From assembly GCA_044356745.1 (NCBI GenBank), contig JBIKVP010000016.1:1-35528 (forward strand): a stretch of DNA of 35,528 bases. The letters run 5' to 3'. The notes under the pieces were generated by a model. The model was not told the origin of the DNA. It worked only from the letters and a program-made list of their open reading frames with translations, and made no database searches. This document shows positions 6,436 through 13,109 of this stretch, in pieces. Every line of letters begins with the position of its first letter. The stretch's first letter is position 1. The stretch comes from JBIKVP01 sp044356745. Lineage in GTDB: Bacteria; Pseudomonadota; Alphaproteobacteria; Rhizobiales; Beijerinckiaceae. A program made the position numbers and the translations under genes.

Positions 6436-7473
6436 TTAACGAGAGACAAAAGGAGAATTGGCGACAGTTGTTGGTTTTGATGCATTTGACGCTGAACTAT
6501 TGAGGGCGCTTAAAGAGGTGCTCGACACGATCACTTTACCTGCACCTGCAATCGTTGCCTGAACCGTGCGTTTGGATTGCAGGTTTTGCACCCCGATAAC
6601 CGTGCCCACTCCGCCTGCTTCAAGCGCTTTGCCGCGTGCGGTGAGCATGAGGCCTTTTCCCTCATAAACGATGGTCACGGTGTCCCCACGGGCAATAACA
6701 TCGGGTCGAATAAGATCACCATTACGTAAAGGAGAACCCGGGATCAGCGTGCGACGTGCAACAAAACCATTAAGATTATTGGTGTCCGATATCGCATCAC
6801 TGGGGATGCTATCGCGGGGGCGCTTTTCAATTGAAACATCGCCCATTTGCAGCGCTTCACCGCGGTTAAGTGCACGACTGACGATCACAACGGTGCTCAT
6901 TTCGACAAGCTGACCCGCAACGCGCACGCTGCGGCGCTGACTGCCGTTTTCGCTTGCAACACTGACAGTGCCTGTGATGCGTCGTGCGCGTGGATCATAA
7001 CTGAGGTCGTCAATTTTGAGCGCACCATTCACATCGGGAGCAACAATGAGAGCGGGGGGTGTGCCATCGAAGATGATACTGATGGATGAGGCGCTCAGGC
7101 GATATTTGTCATTGAGTGCGCGAATAAGCACCTCTTCAAAATCACGCGCTTGAATGCGTCGTGCATCGCGCATGACGGTAATTTGTGTGAGGCCTCTTGT
7201 ATCAAGATCGGGCAAGCCCATTTTGTGCAAGGCATCAAGAACACGTACAATCTGAATCGTGCCGCTTTCTCCCAATGCAGGGGCGCGAAACAAGGGTGTC
7301 GCACTTAAAGTGGGATCAATCCCTTGACCAGACTCCAACCCATCAACAAGATCATGATAAGTGACCACATCACGTGTGACTTTGATTTCAGGCTTGAGAG
7401 CTGCGGCGTTAGCCAAGGCAGGATATGCAACTGCGCTCAACAACACCATCAATGAAGCGATTTTTCTAAACAT
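6436..7473 (-). CDS. flgA: Flagellar P-ring assembly chaperone FlgA
   Basis: Periplasmic chaperone for P-ring (FlgI) assembly. The signal peptide MFRKIASLMVLLSAVAYPALANA is cleaved near residue 23. The C-terminal half carries the SAF-type domain and ChapFlgA fold (VVIVSRALNRGEALQMGDVSIEKR, LIPGSPLRNGDLIRPDVIARGDTVTIVYEGKGL). At 345 residues it is longer than enterobacterial FlgA (about 220), as in many Alphaproteobacteria. The ATG has GAGG 6 nt upstream. The gene lies 9 bp after flgG and directly before flgH. Confidence 0.94.
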   Translation of the reverse strand: MFRKIASLMVLLSAVAYPALANAAALKPEIKVTRDVVTYHDLVDGLESGQGIDPTLSATPLFRAPALGESGTIQIVRVLDALHKMGLPDLDTRGLTQITVMRDARRIQARDFEEVLIRALNDKYRLSASSISIIFDGTPPALIVAPDVNGALKIDDLSYDPRARRITGTVSVASENGSQRRSVRVAGQLVEMSTVVIVSRALNRGEALQMGDVSIEKRPRDSIPSDAISDTNNLNGFVARRTLIPGSPLRNGDLIRPDVIARGDTVTIVYEGKGLMLTARGKALEAGGVGTVIGVQNLQSKRTVQATIAGAGKVIVSSTSLSALNSSASNASKPTTVANSPFVSR

Positions 7474-7482
7474 TATTCACCT

Positions 7483-8274
7483 CTATCCTCTGAACATGCC
7501 GCTCGTGGCGGAAAGCATCTGATCGGATGCGGTGATCACTTTTGAATTCATTTCATAAGCGCGTTGTGCTGCGATAAGCGCCGTAATTTCCGTTACTGCA
7601 TTCACATTCGCTTCTTCGACATAACCTTGAAGCAATGAGCCAAAACCTTCAGCGCCTGCCGTGCCATCGGTGGCCGTGCCTGAGCCTGGTGTTTCGATAT
7701 AAAGATTGTCCCCGATGGATTCGAGACCCGCTTTATTGATGAAACGCGATAGCTGAACCTGACCCAGATTTTGTGGGGCAGTCTGTCCAGGAATTGTTGC
7801 CTCTACCGTACCTTGGTTGTTAATCGTCACACTGAGTGCATTTGTTGGAACGGTGATGCTAGGTTCGACGATGTAGCCATCACCCGTCACGAGTTGACCT
7901 TGTGCATCAAGTTCAAATGCTCCATCGCGGCTATAAGCGGCACGGCCATCAGGCAGACGGATTTTAAAGAAGCCCTCACCGCGAATGGCAAGGTCATAGC
8001 TTTTTTCAGTTGCAGTCACATTGCCTTGTGAAAAGATGCGCGTTGTTGCCCCTGTTTTAACCCCCGAACCAATCACAACACCTGCTGGAACCAATGTTCC
8101 TGTTTCAGATGTTGCTGATCCGGGACGGCGCTGTACGTCATACATCAAATCTTGAAACTGAGCACGCTGACGTTTGAAACCATTGGTGCGCACGTTGGCG
8201 ATGTTGTTTGAAATTACCTGAACGTTCAGTTCCTGTGCGGCCATTCCAGTTGCTGCGGTATATAGTGCACGCAT
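7483..8274 (-). CDS. flgG: Flagellar distal rod protein FlgG
   Basis: Distal rod subunit. At 263 residues it has a typical length and a full set of features. The N-terminal rod motif is MRALYTAATGMAAQELNVQVISNNIANVRTNGFKR, the central part has TEKSYDLAIRGEGFFKI and the D1-type beta segment, and the C-terminal helix is EEANVNAVTEITALIAAQRAYEMNSKVI. A strong AAGGGAG ribosome site lies upstream of the ATG. It is the second gene of the operon, separated from flgF by 82 bp that hold a long palindromic repeat. Confidence 0.98.
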   Translation of the reverse strand: MRALYTAATGMAAQELNVQVISNNIANVRTNGFKRQRAQFQDLMYDVQRRPGSATSETGTLVPAGVVIGSGVKTGATTRIFSQGNVTATEKSYDLAIRGEGFFKIRLPDGRAAYSRDGAFELDAQGQLVTGDGYIVEPSITVPTNALSVTINNQGTVEATIPGQTAPQNLGQVQLSRFINKAGLESIGDNLYIETPGSGTATDGTAGAEGFGSLLQGYVEEANVNAVTEITALIAAQRAYEMNSKVITASDQMLSATSGMFRG

Positions 8275-8305
8275 TTTACAGACTCCCTTATCAATTTTTA
8301 TTGAC

Positions 8306-8350
8306 GCACGATTTTTGACAAAAACTGGTTTCCACTTTTTGTCATCGTGC
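8306..8350. repeat. Palindromic repeat in the flgF-flgG spacer
   Basis: A long imperfect hairpin. GCACGA (8306-8311) pairs with TCGTGC (8345-8350), then there is a 4-T bulge. TGACAAAAA (8316-8324) pairs with TTTTTGTCA (8336-8344), with a C/C mismatch, and TGG/CCA closes a TTT loop. The core CTGGTTTCCACTTTTTG resembles, from memory, a repeat core common in alphaproteobacterial intergenic regions (ACCGGTTTCCACTTTT). It starts about 7 nt after the flgF stop in the operon mRNA and may modulate stability or relative expression. Confidence 0.6.
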
Positions 8351-8356
8351 TATGCC

Positions 8357-9100
8357 TTACGCAGCCGTATCGGCGAGTTTTTGAATAGCGTTACGACGCA
8401 AGTCATCCATTCGCGAGAGTGTGCTAGCGATGCTTGCATACGAGCGATTGACTTGAATGAGCCGCGCCATTTCAATAACGGGTTTAACATTTGAGCGCTC
8501 AAGCGCTCCTGGTTCCACCTGTGCCGTTGCGCCAACAGGTTGGGGTGCATCAGCGGTTGAAAAAACATTCGTGCCTTCGTTGATGAGGCTTTGTGGATTT
8601 TCAAAACGCACTAAGCGCAGCCGTCCGCGCTGTCCCCCAATGGTTGAAACCGTGCCATCTTTTGAAATGCCTACGCCGTTTTCTGTTGGAGCGATGGTAA
8701 TGGGCCCACTTTCCCCTAAAACAGGGTAACCATCGGTTGTGACAAGCTGGCCTGTGGCATTGAGTTCGAATGATCCGTTGCGTGTATAGCGCTCGCCTTG
8801 CGGTGTTTGAACGACAAAATAACCATCACCTTTAATGGCAGCATCAAGGGGGGCACCAGTCTGTTCAATCGCACCTGATGTGGTATCAAGCGATGTGCCC
8901 ATGTCGGTTACAAATGAAACGCGTTGGTCTGGACGCAAAAACGCGTTAGCCCGTGCATTGGGACTGATAAATTCCTCATAGCGCGCCGTGCGTCCCTTAA
9001 ACCCGTTTGTGCTGATATTCGCCACGTTATTGGCGATGACATCAAGCTCACGCGCTAAAGCGACCTGACGCGATAATCCGATTAGAATCGGATTCTCCAT
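8357..9100 (-). CDS. flgF: Flagellar proximal rod protein FlgF
   Basis: Proximal rod subunit of 247 residues. The start is the ATG at 9100, giving MENPILIGLSRQ, with GGGAG 7 nt upstream. An in-frame extension to 9199 codes for 33 residues unlike any rod protein and overlaps the promoter leader. Rod-family motifs are ELDVIANNVANISTNGFKGR near the N terminus, GAPLDAAIKGDGYFVVQTPQGERYTRNGSFELNATGQL in the middle and EMARLIQVNRSYASIASTLSRMDD at the C terminus. It is the first gene of the flgFGAH operon. A perfect inverted repeat covers codons 3-9. Confidence 0.96.
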   Translation of the reverse strand: MENPILIGLSRQVALARELDVIANNVANISTNGFKGRTARYEEFISPNARANAFLRPDQRVSFVTDMGTSLDTTSGAIEQTGAPLDAAIKGDGYFVVQTPQGERYTRNGSFELNATGQLVTTDGYPVLGESGPITIAPTENGVGISKDGTVSTIGGQRGRLRLVRFENPQSLINEGTNVFSTADAPQPVGATAQVEPGALERSNVKPVIEMARLIQVNRSYASIASTLSRMDDLRRNAIQKLADTAA

Positions 9101-9199
9101 TGTCAAGCTCCCGTCGTGATGGAAAGGTAAAAGAACCCATCCATTAATTCCCACATCACCTTGGAGCGCTCCCCAGCGCAGATGATGCCTTTTACACAC

Positions 9200-9216
9200 T
9201 GCAGGAGGCGTGCCAA
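9200..9216 (-). promoter_or_regulatory. Sigma54 (-24/-12) promoter of flgFGAH
   Basis: Minus strand TTGGCACGCCTCCTGCA fits the RpoN consensus YTGGCACG-N4-TTGCW with one change in the -12 block (CTGC for TTGC). The invariant GG (9214-9213) and GC (9202-9201) have correct spacing. Transcription would start near 9189, leaving a leader of about 89 nt before flgF. An IHF-like site and a palindromic upstream element lie behind it. Caulobacter rod and hook operons use this promoter class. Confidence 0.72.
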
Positions 9217-9234
9217 AATGCGCAAAGTCATTTT

Positions 9235-9247
9235 TATCAATTATTTC
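9235..9247. promoter_or_regulatory. IHF-like binding site upstream of the sigma54 promoter
   Basis: TATCAATTATTTC matches WATCAA-N4-TTR except for the last base. It sits in an AT-rich stretch between the sigma54 promoter and the upstream palindrome, centred near -52 relative to the inferred flgF transcription start. This is where DNA bending by IHF would be needed. Confidence 0.45.
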
Positions 9248-9310
9248 AGATTATTATAATATTTTTCAGGATATTTTCTGCCGTGGTTTATGACATCATA
9301 AACCTTGTGG

Positions 9311-9327
9311 TCGGCAAAATATGCCGA
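9311..9327. promoter_or_regulatory. Palindromic upstream activator-like site, FlbD-type candidate
   Basis: TCGGCA-AAATA-TGCCGA has perfect 6-bp arms and is centred about 130 bp upstream of the inferred flgF start. Position and symmetry suit an enhancer for a sigma54 activator such as FlbD. It also lies about 40 bp upstream of the CtrA-like box of fliL, so it could act on both divergent genes. A GANTC (GATTC, 9326-9330), the CcrM recognition sequence, overlaps its right edge. Confidence 0.5.
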
Positions 9328-9353
9328 TTCATTTTTGCCCAATGCATGTATTT

Positions 9354-9369
9354 TTAACGGCGCATTAAC
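9354..9369 (+). promoter_or_regulatory. CtrA-like binding box of fliLM
   Basis: TTAA (9354-9357), 7 bp, TTAA (9365-9368) followed by C: a full match to the CtrA site TTAA-N7-TTAAC. It lies about 58-73 bp upstream of the fliL start codon, where it would overlap the -35 region. In Caulobacter, CtrA activates early flagellar operons. Confidence 0.68.
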
Positions 9370-9426
9370 CATGATGGCGCACTGTTTGATCATTGGTTTT
9401 TTCATATTTGATATGGATGTATTGTT

Positions 9427-9933
9427 ATGGCCAAGAAGGGCGATGAAAAAGAAGAGGGCGCATCCGCAGAAGAAGCGGAAGGTGCTGCTAAAGGTTCTAA
9501 GAAAAAGCTGATTATCATTATTGCCGCCGTTTTGCTGATGGCCGGTGGTGGGGGCGGATTTTATTTTTTTAAAAAGAAGAAAGATGCAGCTGCGCAAGAG
9601 GCCGCTAAGGTCGCGCCTAAAAAAGTCGCTTTCATTGATATGAAAGATATGACGATCAATCTTGCATCGACGAATACAGGTGAGCGCGCAGGGGTGATGA
9701 AACTTAAAATCTCTCTTGAAGTGAGCGATCCGAAACTTACAGCTGAAATTCAGCCTCTTTTGCCACGCATTGAAGATATATTTCAAGTTTACATGCGAGA
9801 ACTGCGTGCTGCTGATCTTGAGGGGTCGATGGGCATTTATCGCTTAAAGGAAGAACTGCTCAGACGCGTGAATATTGCGGTTTATCCAGCACGTATTGAT
9901 GCCGTCTTATTCAAAGAAATTCTGGTGCAGTAA
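9427..9933 (+). CDS. fliL: Flagellar basal body-associated protein FliL
   Basis: Inner-membrane protein that encircles the stator at the motor. It has 168 residues: a charged Lys/Glu/Ala-rich cytoplasmic N terminus (1-27), one membrane segment (about 28-48, LIIIIAAVLLMAGGGGGFYFF), and a periplasmic stomatin-like FliL domain ending YPARIDAVLFKEILVQ. The ribosome site of the ATG at 9427 is weak. It is the first gene after the CtrA-like box, and its TAA overlaps the fliM ATG by one base, indicating translational coupling. Confidence 0.95.
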   Translation: MAKKGDEKEEGASAEEAEGAAKGSKKKLIIIIAAVLLMAGGGGGFYFFKKKKDAAAQEAAKVAPKKVAFIDMKDMTINLASTNTGERAGVMKLKISLEVSDPKLTAEIQPLLPRIEDIFQVYMRELRAADLEGSMGIYRLKEELLRRVNIAVYPARIDAVLFKEILVQ

Positions 9934-11102
9934 TGAGCGATGAACCAGAAGATGATGGCTCGTCCCTTGCCGATGACTGGGGCGCTGCCCTAGCCGAGCA
10001 AGGCGCGATCAGCAGTACCGATAACGATGGTGTTGCGGCTGAATGGGCCTCCATGATGGAGGAAGAGCCTGAACACGATGAGAATGATCCGAGTGCGGAT
10101 CGTATTTTAAGCCAGAAAGAAATCGACGAGATTACAGGCTTCGTCAAGCTCGATCCGTTTAACACGGTGGGCACGGGCGCACGCATGATTGCCGATTCGG
10201 GACGCGTCTCGCACGAGCGCCTCCCGATGCTGGAAATCGTGTTTGATCGCATGGTGCGCCTGATGTCCACTAGCTTGCGCAACTTCTTTCAAGGCAACGT
10301 GGAAGTGACGATTGAGGGCATCACCTCAGTGCGCTTTGGCGATTATCTTGACTCTATTCCATTGCCAGCACTGCTTGGCGTGATCAAAGCGGAAGGGTGG
10401 GATAATTATGCGTTGATGACGATTGAATCAACGTTGACCTATGCCGCACTTGATTCACTTTTAGGAGGCGGGCGACCAACCGCTGTCACGCGTATTGATG
10501 GACGCGCTTTTACCTTCATCGAAACCCAGTTGATCCGTCGCTTTATTAATGTCGCGCTTAATGATGCTGAGACCGCGTTTGCGCCTCTCTCACCTGTCAA
10601 ATTCGTTGTCGATCGTGTTGAAACCAATCCGCGCTTTGCGATGATTATGCGCCATGCTAATGCGTCTATTCTTGTGGACTTACGCATTGATTTAGAAGGC
10701 AATGGCGGCACGCTGCAAATTCTATTGCCTTATGCGACGATTGAGCCGATCCGCCCATTATTGCTTCAAAGTTTTGTGGGGGAAAAACTCGGGCGCGATA
10801 TGACGTGGGAATCGCATTTTGCGACCCAGATCTGGCAAGCGGATGTAGCAATTGAAGCTGTTTTGCATGAAACGTCTTTGCCTTTGCGACAGGTTCTTGA
10901 ATGGAAAAAGGGCGATACCATTTTGTTTGAAGCGCGTTCAGACACGCCTGTGGCGCTGCGTTGTGGCGATATGTTGCTCTCTGAAGGACGCATTGGCCGC
11001 GTTGATGATTATGTTGCGATACAAGTTTCGCGTCCCTTACGGCGCTCTCACACGACCATTGATGCATTTGAAGCCAGTGCATCAGGTGTTCACAAAGGAT
11101 AA
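9933..11102 (+). CDS. fliM: Flagellar motor switch protein FliM
   Basis: C-ring switch component linking CheY-P binding to rotor direction. It has 389 residues. The usual N-terminal CheY-binding motif is displaced: ILSQKEIDEI appears at 58-67 after a 57-residue acidic, Ala/Ser-rich extension. The middle CheC-like domain holds the GGG motif (DSLLGGGRPTAVTRIDGR). The C-terminal SpoA domain (about 305-375, LRQVLEWKKGDTILFEA...GDMLLSEGRIGRVDDYVAI) binds FliN. It is coupled to fliL and followed after 12 bp by the DUF6468 gene. Confidence 0.97.
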   Translation: MSDEPEDDGSSLADDWGAALAEQGAISSTDNDGVAAEWASMMEEEPEHDENDPSADRILSQKEIDEITGFVKLDPFNTVGTGARMIADSGRVSHERLPMLEIVFDRMVRLMSTSLRNFFQGNVEVTIEGITSVRFGDYLDSIPLPALLGVIKAEGWDNYALMTIESTLTYAALDSLLGGGRPTAVTRIDGRAFTFIETQLIRRFINVALNDAETAFAPLSPVKFVVDRVETNPRFAMIMRHANASILVDLRIDLEGNGGTLQILLPYATIEPIRPLLLQSFVGEKLGRDMTWESHFATQIWQADVAIEAVLHETSLPLRQVLEWKKGDTILFEARSDTPVALRCGDMLLSEGRIGRVDDYVAIQVSRPLRRSHTTIDAFEASASGVHKG

Positions 11103-11114
11103 GGATCCCTCATC

Positions 11115-11882
11115 ATGTTCGCATCTTACATCGGATTTGTCGCAGAAATTCTTGTCGCGATTTTACTGATTGCCACAAGCTGGTCATGTTACACACTTGG
11201 CCAGAAAATCAGCGTGTTCAAAGCCGATGAAACGGCTATGCGCACTGTTATTCGTGAACTCGTGGACGCATCAGAAACGGCCGAGCGAGCGATTATTGGA
11301 CTTCGTGCGGCGCTCTCTGAAAGTCAACGACACCTGAGCAATAAACTTGAAGAAGCAGATCGCATCAACACACAGCTCAGCGCGCAGATTCTAAAAATCA
11401 ACGGTTTAATTGAACAAACCGAAACCGTGGCGAGCGATGTCCGCGATGTTGTTCATCAAGGACACATAACCCGTGGTGTACTTGAGCAAACGCTTCAAAC
11501 TCTTACTTCACCCACTACGGAATTGACGCTTGATAAGCCACTTACACCACCCTCTATGGCGCATAATCCAGATTCTGTGACACCGCTTCACGCCCGTGTT
11601 GACGCAGAGCCCATGCTTCGCGCTTTTTCAGATGATCGTTTATCACCGCCGGCATCAAAAGCAATCGCACCACAGCGCGCTGTTCACTCAGTGCTGGATG
11701 CGCGGGCTATTCAACAGGTTCTTGAGACTTCGTTAAAGCCTCATGTGGTATCACAGCAAGTGGTTGTCTCCACACCAGAAGCTGTATCAACCCCTTCGGA
11801 TGTGCGCTTGACGAAAGCTGCGGCAATTGCACAAGGTCTTGTTGAACGGGCGATGAAGCGTCTGGATGCGCAAGCAGCCTGA
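11115..11882 (+). CDS. DUF6468 membrane coiled-coil protein of the flagellar cluster
   Basis: A 255-residue protein with one N-terminal membrane segment (about 5-26). A predicted coiled coil (about 35-115: ETAMRTVIRELVDASETAERAIIGL and onward) follows, then a Pro/Ser/Thr-rich, probably disordered C terminus ending in a short helix. It matches DUF6468-type proteins that lie beside fliM in Alphaproteobacteria. The biochemical function is unknown to me. Its position between fliM and motE suggests a motor or stator accessory anchored in the inner membrane. Confidence 0.78.
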   Translation: MFASYIGFVAEILVAILLIATSWSCYTLGQKISVFKADETAMRTVIRELVDASETAERAIIGLRAALSESQRHLSNKLEEADRINTQLSAQILKINGLIEQTETVASDVRDVVHQGHITRGVLEQTLQTLTSPTTELTLDKPLTPPSMAHNPDSVTPLHARVDAEPMLRAFSDDRLSPPASKAIAPQRAVHSVLDARAIQQVLETSLKPHVVSQQVVVSTPEAVSTPSDVRLTKAAAIAQGLVERAMKRLDAQAA

Positions 11883-11999
11883 GAGCTTTTATTGATTTTT
11901 ACTGGTGTGGTCTAAAAAGCCTGTTCGCATCATTCCAGTGATATCCTTAAATACTCTCAATCCCCTTGACACTAATTCTTTTAAAGGATTTTTGACGCG

Positions 12000-12944
12000 A
12001 TGCGCGTTTTTTCGAACAATGGCACGGGCTTGCTTTATGCCGCCGGCATCGGCGCGATGGCATTGTTGTTACTTAAATTTATCGGATTTATTGCTGATCG
12101 CCCGACGCCGCAAGCCATGGACGGCGTTGCCAACTATGGCCGTGTCATGGCGCGTTCTGGGCTTCTGGTTAACGATCCTGCTGTGACAGGTTCTGTTACG
12201 GGTGAACCTAAAAAAGCGGCTAAAGAAGTTCCCACGGGAGCAGAAGGCACTCAAAAGAAAGACCAAAAACAAAAAGGGGGTGTGTTGCCTACAGGAAATG
12301 GGGAAAGCGCAGAACGCTATGGGGATGGTTCATTGAAAAACTCCAAAGATTTGCCCACACCCACCTCAGATAATACGATCAGTAAAAATGCCAAAGCTGT
12401 TCCGTTAAGCATGCCCCATCATACCCTCTCACCTTCCGAAAAAGCACTCTTAGAGCGTCTTGGAGAACGCCGCCAGCAACTTGAGATGCGCGACAATGAT
12501 CTTGATACGCGTGAAAAGCTGCTTGAAACTACAGAGAAAAAAATTGAACAGCGCATTAATCAGCTTAAAGAGCTCGAAGAGCGCGCCGCATCTGCTGCAA
12601 CTAAAAAAGCAGAAAATGAAGGGCAGACCCTTAAAAACGTTGTTGTGATGTATGAGGCCATGAAGCCTAAAGATGCGGCTAAGGTGTTTGATCGTCTCTC
12701 ACTTGATATTCTCGTCCCTGTTGTTTTGCAGATGAGCCCCAAGAAAATGTCTGAGGTTCTTGCAGTTATGACGCCTGAAACGGCGGAAAAACTCACTGTA
12801 GCTCTTGCGCTTCGCGCACGTTCGAATGAAGCAAAACCACCAGTTATGACAGGTAGTATGCCTTTACCGACAAACGAACTTCCCGCCATTGAGCCCAACA
12901 TGTCTGGTTCACAACGGCCTGCAACAGCGCGTCCGCGTTCATAG
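12000..12944 (+). CDS. motE: MotE-like flagellar motility chaperone
   Basis: A 314-residue protein with one membrane segment (about 9-31), a Lys/Gly/Thr-rich linker and a long coiled coil (about 145-205, rich in ERRQQLEMRDNDLDTREKLL-type heptads). An MgtE-N-like helical domain follows (about 215-275: VVMYEAMKPKDAAKVFDRLSLDILV, KKMSEVLAVMTPETAEKLT). This architecture is that of MotE, described as a chaperone for the periplasmic motility protein MotC in rhizobia. No motC is in the window, so its client here is open. AAGGA lies about 11 nt before the ATG. Confidence 0.85.
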   Translation: MRVFSNNGTGLLYAAGIGAMALLLLKFIGFIADRPTPQAMDGVANYGRVMARSGLLVNDPAVTGSVTGEPKKAAKEVPTGAEGTQKKDQKQKGGVLPTGNGESAERYGDGSLKNSKDLPTPTSDNTISKNAKAVPLSMPHHTLSPSEKALLERLGERRQQLEMRDNDLDTREKLLETTEKKIEQRINQLKELEERAASAATKKAENEGQTLKNVVVMYEAMKPKDAAKVFDRLSLDILVPVVLQMSPKKMSEVLAVMTPETAEKLTVALALRARSNEAKPPVMTGSMPLPTNELPAIEPNMSGSQRPATARPRS

Positions 12945-13041
12945 GTATGTTTTATATGGCCGTTGAAACGTGGGAATTTAAAAGCACTTTCCTGCGTTCT
13001 CAATACGCAGCTGCAAATCCTCAATCTCATGCGCTCTTTTA

Positions 13042-13056
13042 TTAAGCCAACGTTAG
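13042..13056 (+). promoter_or_regulatory. Near-consensus CtrA-like box before the large TPR gene
   Basis: TTAA (13042-13045), 7 bp, TTAG (13053-13056): one mismatch from TTAA-N7-TTAA, 54-68 bp upstream of the start codon. If real, the large TPR gene would share cell-cycle control with fliL. One-mismatch sites are expected by chance in a genome, so this is tentative. Confidence 0.3.
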
Positions 13057-13109
13057 CTCTCAACGTTTAGGATCATGCGTGTTTTGATTGGTCTTTTTTT
13101 AGGTGTTTT

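Noticed and set aside
9241..9786. A 181-codon minus-strand frame opposite fliL, covering the divergent control region.
   Set aside because: It is antisense to a clear fliL gene, has a Cys/His/Phe-rich nonsense-like composition, and covers the promoter elements.
12019..12035. TGGCACGGGCTTGC near the motE start, resembling a sigma54 promoter.
   Set aside because: The spacing between the GG and GC elements is one base too short, and it lies within the coding sequence.
12560..13063. A 167-codon minus-strand frame opposite the 3' end of the motE-like gene.
   Set aside because: It is a shadow of the motE-like frame, with no ribosome site and no recognisable family.
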